Of a DNA stretch of 64,000 nucleotides, positions 53,992 through 63,312 are shown piece after piece. Positions within the stretch are counted from its first letter, which is position 1; each line of letters opens with the position of its first letter. The notes under the pieces were generated by a model. It had not been told where the DNA came from, searched no databases, and saw only the letters and a list, made by a program, of their open reading frames with translations. The position numbers and the translations under genes are program-made. Source of the DNA: Chryseobacterium jejuense (GTDB lineage: Bacteria; Bacteroidota; Bacteroidia; Flavobacteriales; Weeksellaceae). The stretch is taken from positions 124,001 to 188,000 of the forward strand of contig NZ_JAGIPR010000001.1 in NCBI RefSeq assembly GCF_017877355.1. Reading direction: 5' to 3'.

Positions 53992-55116
53992 ATGATTTCT
54001 TTTCTCAAAAAATACAAAGGTTTTATATACGGACTACTGATTCATCGGGTGATACTGATGGTTTTACTGCATTTCGGTCTTATTCATATTGATCATTCGG
54101 CTGTCTTAGCTAATATATTGAGCTTTATTTTTAGTTGGTTATTGATTTCTTTGCCCATCCAATATTTTCCTTTTTTAAAACAGCATGCAAGAATAAGCGT
54201 AAAGCTGCTTATGCTGATATTTGTTCTTTTTACAGTTATTGTAAACGATATGAACTCTAAAATACCTGATAATCCAATAACATTTGTGGGGTTAGTAGGT
54301 GTCGGGTTGTATTTTTTTTCAATCATAATGCCTTCCTATTTTAAGAAATATGCATTGAGCATCATTGGATTTTACATTTTATCATTAAGCTATTTTTATT
54401 ATTTGAGAGTTTATACTAATGATGAGAAGATATACTTTGAGCAGGAAAAAGAAATTAAAATTATCTTAACAATTCCTTTTATCGCTTTAATTCTGGGATG
54501 GTTTTACCAGCAATGGAAAGGAATGAAAACACTTGAGTTAAAAAAATCACAGGCCGAGCTTTCGTTATTAAAGAGCCAGATTAATCCCCATTTCTTTTTC
54601 AATACTTTAAATAATTTGTATGGTTTAATTATTGAAAAATCTGCTGAAGCCCCTAATGTTGTTTTAAAATTATCAGATCTGATGCGTTATACCATTTATA
54701 TGGGAAAAGAAGACCTTGTCCCATTGAGGGAAGAAATAGAATATTTAAAGAATTACATTGATCTGCATAGGATACGCTATCAGAAAAGTGTAGATATTAT
54801 TTTAAATGATTCTCAATGTGAGGATTGTCAGATCGCTCCGTTAATTTTTATCATTCCTTTGGAGAATGCATTTAAGCATGGTGTAGAAAGCCTAACGAAA
54901 GATGCTTATATTCGTATGGATATAGAAGTTGCCCATGGGGTTATTCATTTTAGGATTGAAAATAATTTTGAAATGAAAGCAGAAAGCCAAACTGTTGGTA
55001 TTGGGATTGAAAACTTGAAACAGCGTTTACAATTATTATATCCTAATCAACATCAATTACAAATTGAGGTTAAAAATTCTGTTTATCAATTAGACCTAAC
55101 AATAGAAACCAGATGA
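53992..55116 (+). CDS. LytS/YehU-type sensor histidine kinase, pair A
   Basis: 374 residues. About five to six hydrophobic helices occupy 1-175, followed by the His_kinase domain (PF06580 type) with SQINPHFFFNTLNNLYGLI holding the phospho-accepting histidine. LSDLMRYTIYMG, PLIFIIPLENAFKHGVE and VGIGIENLKQRLQLLYP follow as the ATPase part. The stop overlaps the response-regulator start (ATGA). The kinase at 58150-58947 is a paralog with a nearly identical H-box. Confidence 0.93.
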   Translation: MISFLKKYKGFIYGLLIHRVILMVLLHFGLIHIDHSAVLANILSFIFSWLLISLPIQYFPFLKQHARISVKLLMLIFVLFTVIVNDMNSKIPDNPITFVGLVGVGLYFFSIIMPSYFKKYALSIIGFYILSLSYFYYLRVYTNDEKIYFEQEKEIKIILTIPFIALILGWFYQQWKGMKTLELKKSQAELSLLKSQINPHFFFNTLNNLYGLIIEKSAEAPNVVLKLSDLMRYTIYMGKEDLVPLREEIEYLKNYIDLHRIRYQKSVDIILNDSQCEDCQIAPLIFIIPLENAFKHGVESLTKDAYIRMDIEVAHGVIHFRIENNFEMKAESQTVGIGIENLKQRLQLLYPNQHQLQIEVKNSVYQLDLTIETR

Positions 55117-55817
55117 TCCACTATTTAATTGTTGATGATGAGCCTATTGCCCATCGTATTATAGAAAATTACTGTGAAAATTTACCCTATCTGAAAAAGA
55201 AAGGAAATTGCTTTAATGCCTTTGAGGCGATGCAGTTTTTAAATGAAAATACGGTGGATCTGTTGTTTCTGGATATTAATATGCCCAAACTTTCCGGTTT
55301 TGAGTTTCTGAAAACGCTGTCTAATTCTCCTAAAATAATTGTGACAACGGCTTATAAAGAATACGCATTAGAAGGTTATGAGCTTAATATTGTAGATTAT
55401 CTGTTGAAGCCATTTAGTTTTGAACGCTTTATTAAAGCAGTAAACAAAGTGATTGATATCCCGGGCAATAAAAAACAGATGCCTTCATCTTATTTAATTG
55501 AAAATGAGGCAAATGTAGCAAGCTTCTTTCTGAGCAGCGACAAAAAGCATCACCAGATTCATTTTGAGGATTTATTATTTATTGAAGCTTATGGACATTA
55601 TTCCAAAGTGTACCTTAAGAATGAAATGATTCTTGTCCATCAAAAAATTTCAGATTTTGAAGAACAGCTTCCCAAAGGTGATTTTATAAGAACGCATAAA
55701 TCATTTATTGTTTCCAGAAGCAAGATTAAGCATATTGAAGGGAATAGAGTAGTGATTGAGCAGCATACAATACCAATAGGACAAACTTATAAGATGAATA
55801 TCAGTAAGCTTTTTTAA
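55113..55817 (+). CDS. LytTR-family response regulator, pair A
   Basis: 234 residues. The receiver domain has the phospho-acceptor D54 in LLFLDINMPKLSGFEFLKTL and YLLKPFSFERFIKAV. A LytTR DNA-binding domain at about 135-234 contains LLFIEAYGHYSKVYL, FIRTHKSFIVSR and NRVVIEQHTIPIGQTYK. It pairs with the kinase just upstream by a 4-nt overlap. Targets are unknown; the divergent S41 gene is the nearest candidate. Confidence 0.93.
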   Translation: MIHYLIVDDEPIAHRIIENYCENLPYLKKKGNCFNAFEAMQFLNENTVDLLFLDINMPKLSGFEFLKTLSNSPKIIVTTAYKEYALEGYELNIVDYLLKPFSFERFIKAVNKVIDIPGNKKQMPSSYLIENEANVASFFLSSDKKHHQIHFEDLLFIEAYGHYSKVYLKNEMILVHQKISDFEEQLPKGDFIRTHKSFIVSRSKIKHIEGNRVVIEQHTIPIGQTYKMNISKLF

Positions 55818-55907
55818 AACCCATTCTATACTGGAAGATGTATTTTTCTAATATTTAATGGATAAAGTGCATGCACTAAAAAGCTACAACATGTTTCAGT
55901 TATGCTC

Positions 55908-56819
55908 TCAGAGTTTTATCTTGACTTTATATATTTTGCTTAAACCATTTTCTCCGGATGAAATATACTTTTGAAAGTCATTGGTCTTATTAAATCTTTG
56001 AGGAACCAGACTGTTTCTTCTGCTGGTAAAGTAAAGTGTGCCCGTTTTGCTGTTGTAAAAAGGACAGTATTCCATATACTTGGAATTGATTTCGTTACCC
56101 ATGTGCTGTGCAGGTTGCCATTCACCGTGATTGTCTTTTTTTGATAGATAAAGATCTCCACTCCCCAAACCATCTTTTGCATTGTATTTTGTATAGATAA
56201 GCATCTGTTCATCTGCTGAAATAAAAGCATTGAATTCATAGCCTTCACTATTGATACTGTTACTCAATAATACTGGTTTTGAATACTCCTTGCCGTTCCA
56301 TGAGCTGTAGTAAATATCATCTTTTCCAAGACCCAATTTGGCATCCATGGTTAAATAAAGGTTGTTATTATCTGATAAAGTCGGATAAAATTCATTGTTC
56401 TCACTGTTTACAATATTACCCATATTGATGGGCTTAGACCATTGATCTCTAAGGCTCTTCCTTTTTACAAACCAGATATCAAAATCACTTTTTATCGTTC
56501 CGGATTCCGATTTAGGTCTGTCTGAAGCAAAATACAGCCTCAGCCCATCACGGGATAAAAAAGGTTCCAGATAAGAGTATCCGTCACAAAATGGCAATAA
56601 TATTGGTTTTTTCCATTTTTTATTTTTTACACATACGATTTGTGATAAATCCTGCCCCGGGCTCTGAATGGTAAAGTAGGCTTCTTTTTCATCATCAGTA
56701 ATGTAAAAATCCCTTACATTCTGAAACTGATCCAAATAAGGACTTACTATTTCAATTTTCTGTCCTGATAGAGTACCGGAGATAAGAATTAATGCGGTTA
56801 AGAATTGCTGTGCTTTCAT
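55908..56819 (-). CDS. Secreted PD40-type beta-propeller protein
   Basis: 303 residues, signal peptide ending TLSGQ. Repeats with EPFLSRDGLRLYFASDRP, FYPTLSDNNNLYLTMDA, FNAFISADEQMLIYTKYNA and YCPFYNSKTGTLYFTSRRN match the PD40/TolB-like propeller motif. Such proteins are common in Bacteroidota envelopes; no catalytic residues are evident. It lies between the two regulator pairs, convergent with pair A. Confidence 0.85.
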   Translation of the reverse strand: MKAQQFLTALILISGTLSGQKIEIVSPYLDQFQNVRDFYITDDEKEAYFTIQSPGQDLSQIVCVKNKKWKKPILLPFCDGYSYLEPFLSRDGLRLYFASDRPKSESGTIKSDFDIWFVKRKSLRDQWSKPINMGNIVNSENNEFYPTLSDNNNLYLTMDAKLGLGKDDIYYSSWNGKEYSKPVLLSNSINSEGYEFNAFISADEQMLIYTKYNAKDGLGSGDLYLSKKDNHGEWQPAQHMGNEINSKYMEYCPFYNSKTGTLYFTSRRNSLVPQRFNKTNDFQKYISSGENGLSKIYKVKIKL

Positions 56820-56863
56820 GGTTTGAAAATATGGTAATGTGTTGAATTTTATTTGATTGAGTT

Positions 56864-57271
56864 TTAATTATCAAGCAGTCTTCTATAATAATTGATCTGT
56901 CCTAAATGATAATCAAGATGTGCAATATAATGAATCAGAAAATGAATTGTTGATATTTTCTCTTCACCCGGAGCACGGGAATATTCATTTTTTAAAGACG
57001 CTTCGGTTAATGTGCTGAGAATACGATCTACCATAACAGCAGTAGCCTGAATTTTTTCTATAAGTTCATTTCTGGGAATGTTTTTTAAAGAGAATTCTAA
57101 ATCCCGTTGCCTTATATAATCTGTATTTCCAAGCTGTGCTCCAATGAAATGATTGAGATTACCAATCAAATGCAGACAGAGGTTGCCTGCGGAATTGCTG
57201 ATATTCTTCTCTGTTTTCCACATATTGATTTCATATTGATAAGCTTCTATTTCTGATTCTAATCTGTTCAA
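56864..57271 (-). CDS. DinB-like (DUF1572) protein with uncertain start
   Basis: 135 residues from a TTG start. LCLHLIGNLNHFIGAQLG, RQRDLEF and FLIHYIAHLDYHLGQINYYRRLL match the DUF1572 branch of the DinB four-helix superfamily; the spaced histidines suggest metal binding. The frame stays open upstream through IIESLRSLFTRDLNRLE, which looks like genuine family N-terminus, back to a stop near 57321, yet no ATG, GTG or other TTG occurs there. Either TTG is used and the N-terminus is short, or an original start codon has been lost. Confidence 0.7.
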   Translation of the reverse strand: MNRLESEIEAYQYEINMWKTEKNISNSAGNLCLHLIGNLNHFIGAQLGNTDYIRQRDLEFSLKNIPRNELIEKIQATAVMVDRILSTLTEASLKNEYSRAPGEEKISTIHFLIHYIAHLDYHLGQINYYRRLLDN

Positions 57272-57442
57272 ATCACGGGTGAAAAGAGACCTTAGGCTTT
57301 CTATTATCGTGTTTAAAAATTATTTTTTTCGGGATGCCTTCAATGTGAATTCAATTCATAACTGATAGTTCCATTGGCTATATAAAATTAGCTGTTTTAA
57401 TCTTGAAATTATGATAAAATATTCCTTTATAGCTTTTCAATT

Positions 57443-58153
57443 TTAATCCTGTTTTAAGATGGTATCTATCTGATTCTTAAATGATTTTCCAATGGGTATG
57501 GTATACTTGTCTATCAGTATCTGATTTCCTTCTATGCTCCTGATATGCTTTTGAACCACCATAAAAGATCTGTGTACCTGAATAAAATTGTCTGTTGGAA
57601 TCAATTCATTGAGAGCTAATAAATTTCCACGTATGGAAAGAATATCTTCTTTAAGCACAATCTTGACATAGTTTCCAGAAGCTTCTACAAACAAAATATC
57701 ATCAATATCTATTTGTATATGTTTGTTGTTTGTCCGTAGGAAAACCTTCTCTGGTTTTTCATTGTGTTTTTCCTGTGGTACTGTGGTGGGGATTTTAGAT
57801 GTATTTATAAATGCTTTATTGATGGCTTTTAAAAAACGATCGAATGAAAAGGGTTTAAGCAGGTAATCTACAATATTCAGCTCATAGCCTTCCAATGCGT
57901 ACTCTTTATAAGCAGTCGTTACTATGACTTTGGGCTGATTGGGAAGGGTTTTCAGAAACTCAAACCCTTTTATCTTGGGCATATTAAGATCGAGAAAGAT
58001 CAAATCAACAGTATGATCATTGAGGTATTCAATGGCTTCAATTGCATCGTAACAGTTCTGCATTAGCTGCATATTGGGTAATAATGAACAATACTTACTG
58101 ATGATGTCATGGGCTACGGATTCGTCATCTACTATTATATATTTAAGACTCAT
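57443..58153 (-). CDS. LytTR-family response regulator, pair B
   Basis: 236 residues. The receiver has D55 in LIFLDLNMPKIKGFEFLKTL; the LytTR domain has ILFVEASGNYVKIVL, FIQVHRSFMVVQKHIRS and IPIGKSFKNQIDTI. It is strongly similar to the pair A regulator over the receiver (TTAYKEYALEGYELNIVDYLLKPFSF region). The start overlaps the end of its kinase gene by 4 nt. Confidence 0.93.
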   Translation of the reverse strand: MSLKYIIVDDESVAHDIISKYCSLLPNMQLMQNCYDAIEAIEYLNDHTVDLIFLDLNMPKIKGFEFLKTLPNQPKVIVTTAYKEYALEGYELNIVDYLLKPFSFDRFLKAINKAFINTSKIPTTVPQEKHNEKPEKVFLRTNNKHIQIDIDDILFVEASGNYVKIVLKEDILSIRGNLLALNELIPTDNFIQVHRSFMVVQKHIRSIEGNQILIDKYTIPIGKSFKNQIDTILKQD

Positions 58154-58947
58154 AAGCTAAGTTTTAGTTGGACTTGATAGATGCTGTCTGCATAATTGGG
58201 GGATATTTTCAATTCATATTTTTTCAAATAGACTAATTCTAGCCGTTGCTTGAGATTTTGCAGTCCAATACCTTCTTGATCATCCACTTCCTCCTTATCA
58301 AAATTGTTTTCAATTTCAAAATCAATATGCTGCTTGTTAGCCTTTAACTGAATATGAACAAATGCATCTTTTCTTAGCTTTTCTACACCGTGTTTAAAAG
58401 CATTCTCTACCATAATGATGAACAGTAACGGCATTATTTTAATATTCCTGTCCTCCACATCTATATCAAAGCGAATATCAATGGTCTTATGATATCTCGT
58501 TCGATGTAAATCCATGTAGTTTTCTAAATAGGTGATTTCTTCGGCTAATGTTACCCAGTCATTTTGTCCCTCATAGATACTGTAACGCATCATATCTGAT
58601 AAGGTAAGGATCATCTGTTGGGCTTTAGCGGTGTCTTGCTCTACTAGGCCATATAAATTATTTAAAGTATTGAAAAAAAAGTGAGGATTAACCTGGCTTT
58701 TCAAATGCATTAATTCTGCCTGCTTTTTTTCTTTTTTAAGTCTAAGAATGAGTTTGATCTGAACAATAATCCAGCGTAATACCCAGAGCGCCATAAAAGT
58801 AAAAAATAACAGACTGAAAACAACAAATCCATCCTCCTCTCCGAAAACATCGTTGAAAACCATAATTAAAATGGTTGTCACGATGAAAAAGTAGGGTATC
58901 AGTCGTTGAGTTAATCGGTTATTGAATAGCTTTTTAAAAAAGGTCAT
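58150..58947 (-). CDS. LytS/YehU-type sensor histidine kinase, pair B
   Basis: 265 residues, shorter than pair A. Two hydrophobic helices occupy about 15-65, then the His_kinase domain with SQVNPHFFFNTLNNLYGLV, LSDMMRYSIYEG, PLLFIIMVENAFKHGVE and EGIGLQNLKQRLELVY. The few membrane segments suggest it senses the membrane or a partner protein. It diverges from the ABC/peptidase genes at 59152, which makes them likely targets. Confidence 0.93.
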   Translation of the reverse strand: MTFFKKLFNNRLTQRLIPYFFIVTTILIMVFNDVFGEEDGFVVFSLLFFTFMALWVLRWIIVQIKLILRLKKEKKQAELMHLKSQVNPHFFFNTLNNLYGLVEQDTAKAQQMILTLSDMMRYSIYEGQNDWVTLAEEITYLENYMDLHRTRYHKTIDIRFDIDVEDRNIKIMPLLFIIMVENAFKHGVEKLRKDAFVHIQLKANKQHIDFEIENNFDKEEVDDQEGIGLQNLKQRLELVYLKKYELKISPNYADSIYQVQLKLSL

Positions 58948-59124
58948 ACCACAAAACTACCAAAAAATATCAAGTGACATATCATTGTTGTTATAGACAT
59001 ATCTTTAGAGGTGATGAATGTATATTTTATAGGTATCAAGAGCTTTCATAACCACATACAGATCATCCGGACCTGATCAAAAGTTATCCGCCCCCAGATC
59101 TTTTTTTAATCCTTTACTCTACCA

Positions 59125-59132
59125 TACTTTTG
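59125..59132 (+). promoter_or_regulatory. Putative -7 box of the ABC transporter operon
   Basis: TACTTTTG matches TAnnTTTG and lies 19 nt before the ATPase start codon. Confidence 0.4.
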
Positions 59133-59151
59133 GATCAAAAGAATAGTAATC

Positions 59152-60024
59152 ATGGACAATCTGATCATTTCAAATCTTTCTAAAACATACAATAACGGAG
59201 TTAAAGCACTTCAAAATATTTCGTTGCAGATCCCCAAAGGTATGTTTGGCCTCCTGGGACCCAATGGAGCTGGTAAATCAACACTTATGCGTACAATAGC
59301 AACATTACAGGAAGCTGATCAGGGAGAGATTCACCTGGGAGGTCTCAATATTAAAATACATCCCAATGAACTTCGAAAAGTGTTAGGTTATCTGCCTCAG
59401 CAATTTGGGGTATATCCTGCAATATCCGCTGAGATGTTATTGAATCATTTGGCTGTGCTGAAAGGAATCATGAACCCAAAAGAACGTAAGGAAATTGTAC
59501 GTGCGCTGCTTTATAAAGTAAATCTATATGAGGTACGGGCACAGAAGCTCGGTGGGTTTTCTGGAGGAATGAAGCAGCGTTTTGGTATTGCACAGGCATT
59601 GCTGAATAATCCTAAACTATTAATTGTAGATGAACCCACAGCAGGTTTAGATCCTGTAGAGCGGAATCGTTTTTATAACCTTCTTAGTGAAATAGGGGAG
59701 GAGACCATCGTGATCCTCTCCACCCATATTGTGGATGATGTAAAAGAATTATGTACTAGTATGGCTATCATTAATAAAGGAGAAGTGATAATTCAGGGAA
59801 ATCCCATTCAAATTATAGAAAGTCTTAAAGGGCAATTGTATGAGGCGACCATACACAAAAATCAATTGGAACAATATAAAAAAGAATATCAGGTCATTAG
59901 CGAACGATTGTATTTGGGAAAACAGATTGTTCATGTGATGAGTGATAGCCATCCCGGCTCTTCGTTCAGGCCTATTGATGCCAATCTTGAAGATGTTTAT
60001 ATGTCTCAAATTTTTAATGCTTAA
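59152..60024 (+). CDS. ABC transporter ATP-binding protein
   Basis: 290 residues. Walker A is GLLGPNGAGKST, the signature is LGGFSGGMKQRFG, Walker B is LLIVDEPTAGLDP and the switch histidine is in ILSTHIVDD. It resembles ATPases of ABC-2-type exporters. The gap to the permease-peptidase gene is 12 nt, so they form one complex. Confidence 0.95.
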   Translation: MDNLIISNLSKTYNNGVKALQNISLQIPKGMFGLLGPNGAGKSTLMRTIATLQEADQGEIHLGGLNIKIHPNELRKVLGYLPQQFGVYPAISAEMLLNHLAVLKGIMNPKERKEIVRALLYKVNLYEVRAQKLGGFSGGMKQRFGIAQALLNNPKLLIVDEPTAGLDPVERNRFYNLLSEIGEETIVILSTHIVDDVKELCTSMAIINKGEVIIQGNPIQIIESLKGQLYEATIHKNQLEQYKKEYQVISERLYLGKQIVHVMSDSHPGSSFRPIDANLEDVYMSQIFNA

Positions 60025-60036
60025 TCTCAATACATT

Positions 60037-63000
60037 ATGCTATACGAGTTTTTTATATTCGAATTTAAATACAGACTGAAACGACCTGAAACATATGTAT
60101 TCTTTCTGCTTCTACTTTTGTTTTCAGCAGTAGGCGTTGAATTTATATTTCAGGGAATAGATTTAGGATTAATGAAGAAGAATTCTCCACTTGTGATTGC
60201 TAAAACCATGGGTGCTATTGCGGGATTGTCCATGGTTTTTGTTTCTATGATAATGGGTGTTTCTGTACTGCGGGACTTTCAGTACGACGTTACTTCACTT
60301 ATTTATGTCAATCCTGTTTCCAAAAAAAGTTACTTATTGGGACGGTTTTTAGGATCTTTTGCTGTATTGCTTTTTATTTTCAGTGGTGTGCTCTGGGGAA
60401 TGATTATCGGAGAATTTTTTCCTTGGAATGACCCGGATGAATTTCTACCTTTTCAATTCATCAATTATCTGCAGCCTTTTCTTTGGGTAGTTTTACCCAA
60501 TGTGTTTTTTGGTGCTTCCATGTTTTTTGTGACGGGTGCTCTCAGCAAAAACCTGATGGTTGTATATACCCAGGGAGTGGTCATTTTTGTTTTATTTATG
60601 ATTACTAAGGGTATTACCAATGAAACACTTCAGGCGTTACTTGATCCATTTTCTCTTACGACATTAACTAAAGTAAGTAAGGAATGGACGGTAACTGAAA
60701 GGAATTCATTATTGGTTCCTATATCAGGAATTATGCTGTTCAACAGGCTTTTATGGATAGGATTAGGTATTTTGATATTAGCGGTTGGTTACATTAAATT
60801 TAAGTTGATAGTAATAAATGAAAAGACCCTCAATAAAAAAAAGAAGCAAAAAGTTAGAATGCAGCCGGCTGCATTCCCTGCTGCCATACCTTCTGTTACA
60901 CCTGTTTATCATATCAGGGCGAAGTTCCAACAATTACTTCTCAATGCATGGTTTCATAGCTTATCTATTTTAAAACTCATTTCCTTTTGGGCGATTATTA
61001 TATGTTGCTTCCTTATTATTATTGTCAATTCAGTGAGTTTAGGAACCTCTCATGGGGTTGATAGCTATCCAGCCACATATCTTATTGTTGAAGAACTGAG
61101 GGAGATGTCCATTTACTTCTTCATGATTATTTTAGTTTTTTACTCTGGCGAAATGATGTGGAAGGAAAGAGATGTAAAACTCGATCAAATTCACGATACC
61201 ACACCTTTCTCCGGCTTTGTAAATGTAAGCAGCAGATTTTTGGGATTACTGCTTATCTATGCCATTTTCATGATTGCACTTATTATTGCTGGTATCCTGT
61301 TTCAAACATTCAACGGTTACTATCACTATGAATTAGATGTTTATTTCTTTGGATTTTTTTTAGAAATATTTCCATTTCTGGCATTGTACACATCCGCAGC
61401 ATTATTTTTTCAGGCGCTCACCGGAAACAAGTTTGTGGGGATGCTTACCACCATTACATTCGCTATTATTAACGTAGCTATTGGCATATTTGGTTTGGAA
61501 CATGTATTAGTCAATTTTAGTGGAAATTCGTTGGCTGCTTATTCGGATATGAATGGCTATGGACATTTTCTAGTGGGGTATCTCTGGGTCAAAATCTATT
61601 GGGTGTTGTTTGGGATGATGTTCATGATTTTCGCCAGTATCTTGATGGTGAAGGGAGTTAAGACGGGACTTAGAAAACGATGGATAAATGGAGTAACCCA
61701 AATTGGAAAACCTTTAGCAACATTTGGTATAATATGCTTAGTTTTTTTCGTTGGAACAGGAGGGTATATTTTCTACAACACGAATGTATTAAATGAATTC
61801 TGGACAAAGAATGAACAGAATAACTTTAGAGCTGACTACGAAAAGTCACTGAAGCAGTTTGAATATATTCCACAGCCGAAAATTATAGATATTAATCTGA
61901 AAATTGATCTGTCACCTTCGCAAAGGTCCTATGAAATTTCAGGCTATTATCTGGTTGCTAATACATCACAGATACCTATTCGGGAGATTCATGTGCAAAA
62001 ATTAATTGCATCAAACGTGGAATTGACGGATATAACCTTTGATCGTAAAGTAACAACGAAAAATATCTATAAAAAATATCATTATACTATTTACGAACTG
62101 AGCCGATCGTTAGCACCGGGTGACACTCTAAAAATGAACTTCAAACAAACCTTGAAACCTAAAGGCTTTGAAAATAAAAATTCCGATTTCGAAGTGATCT
62201 ATAACGGAACTTTCTTTGATAATGCAGTGTTACCTGGTTTTGGTTATCGGAACAAATATGAATTGCAGGATGAGGATGATCGAAGAGAACTTGGACTGGC
62301 TCCACGACTGCAAAAAAACAAGCGTGATGATGTAAAAGAGTTAACGAATGCAAGAAACGGAAGTGACTCGGATGGGATTACTCTTGAAATAATATTAAGT
62401 ACGGAAGCTCCACAAACTGTACTGACTTCAGGTGATTTGGTGGCTAAATGGAGTAAAGATGGTCGCAACTATTTCCATTATAAAACTAATCAGCCAATCA
62501 TCAATTTTTATCCTGTTGTTTCAGCCAATTATGAAGTGATGAAGAATACCTGTATTCCGTCCGGAAATGCTCCAAACGGGTTTGTTGATTTAGAAATTTA
62601 TTATCATAAAGGACACGAATACAATCTCCATCGAATGATGGAATCCATGAAAATGTCTTTGGATTATTACAGCACCCATTTCAGCTCATATCCATACAAA
62701 CAGCTTCGTATTGTGGAGTTTCCAAGGTATCGCACATTTGCCCAGTCTTTTCCGGGTATTATCCCTTTTTCTGAGGCTATTGGCTTTATGATGAATATTA
62801 AGGATGAAAAAGATGTTGACATGGCATTTTATATTACCGCACATGAAGTGGCGCATCAATGGTGGGGATTGCAACTGGAGGCTGCCAATGTACAGGGACA
62901 AAAGATGATTTTGGAAACGCTGGCTCAATATTCTGCCATGATGGTGTTTAAGAAAAAATATCCGGATAAAAAAGTTCAGCAATTTCTGAAACTCCAAAGA

Positions 63001-63312
63001 GATGCTTATGGTGAAGGCTTATTAAAGTCAAAAAAAAATGAGTTACCATTAGCTTTGGTTGAAAATGAAAGCCATATTTATTATAACAAAGGAGCACTTA
63101 ATATGTATGAACTACAGAAACATATTGGAGAAAAAAATATCAATAGGGCTTTACATAATTACCTTCAAGACTGGCGTTCTTTTGATAATCCTAAAAAACA
63201 GGATCGATATTCGACAACTTTAGACTTAATACCATATTTTCGAAGGGTAACTCCAGATTCTTTGCAATATAAAATAACGGATTTATTTGAACGGGTAAAT
63301 AATCCTAAATAG
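60037..63312 (+). CDS. ABC permease fused to an M1-family metallopeptidase domain
   Basis: 1091 residues. The N-terminal ~590 residues hold about 12 hydrophobic helices in two six-helix groups (1-260 and 315-590), an ABC-2-like permease. From about 610 an extracytoplasmic region has M1 N-terminal-like beta structure. At 936-940 is the zinc motif HEVAH, with the third ligand E960 in ILETLAQYS. The canonical GAMEN motif is absent; FPRYRTFAQSFPG stands in that place, as I recall for this fused family. A peptide exported or processed at the membrane is likely; the substrate is unknown. Confidence 0.92.
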   Translation: MLYEFFIFEFKYRLKRPETYVFFLLLLLFSAVGVEFIFQGIDLGLMKKNSPLVIAKTMGAIAGLSMVFVSMIMGVSVLRDFQYDVTSLIYVNPVSKKSYLLGRFLGSFAVLLFIFSGVLWGMIIGEFFPWNDPDEFLPFQFINYLQPFLWVVLPNVFFGASMFFVTGALSKNLMVVYTQGVVIFVLFMITKGITNETLQALLDPFSLTTLTKVSKEWTVTERNSLLVPISGIMLFNRLLWIGLGILILAVGYIKFKLIVINEKTLNKKKKQKVRMQPAAFPAAIPSVTPVYHIRAKFQQLLLNAWFHSLSILKLISFWAIIICCFLIIIVNSVSLGTSHGVDSYPATYLIVEELREMSIYFFMIILVFYSGEMMWKERDVKLDQIHDTTPFSGFVNVSSRFLGLLLIYAIFMIALIIAGILFQTFNGYYHYELDVYFFGFFLEIFPFLALYTSAALFFQALTGNKFVGMLTTITFAIINVAIGIFGLEHVLVNFSGNSLAAYSDMNGYGHFLVGYLWVKIYWVLFGMMFMIFASILMVKGVKTGLRKRWINGVTQIGKPLATFGIICLVFFVGTGGYIFYNTNVLNEFWTKNEQNNFRADYEKSLKQFEYIPQPKIIDINLKIDLSPSQRSYEISGYYLVANTSQIPIREIHVQKLIASNVELTDITFDRKVTTKNIYKKYHYTIYELSRSLAPGDTLKMNFKQTLKPKGFENKNSDFEVIYNGTFFDNAVLPGFGYRNKYELQDEDDRRELGLAPRLQKNKRDDVKELTNARNGSDSDGITLEIILSTEAPQTVLTSGDLVAKWSKDGRNYFHYKTNQPIINFYPVVSANYEVMKNTCIPSGNAPNGFVDLEIYYHKGHEYNLHRMMESMKMSLDYYSTHFSSYPYKQLRIVEFPRYRTFAQSFPGIIPFSEAIGFMMNIKDEKDVDMAFYITAHEVAHQWWGLQLEAANVQGQKMILETLAQYSAMMVFKKKYPDKKVQQFLKLQRDAYGEGLLKSKKNELPLALVENESHIYYNKGALNMYELQKHIGEKNINRALHNYLQDWRSFDNPKKQDRYSTTLDLIPYFRRVTPDSLQYKITDLFERVNNPK

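Noticed and set aside
55866-55877. 12-bp perfect palindrome AGTGCATGCACT between convergent genes
   Set aside because: It has no loop or T-run for a terminator and only one copy was seen; too short to interpret.
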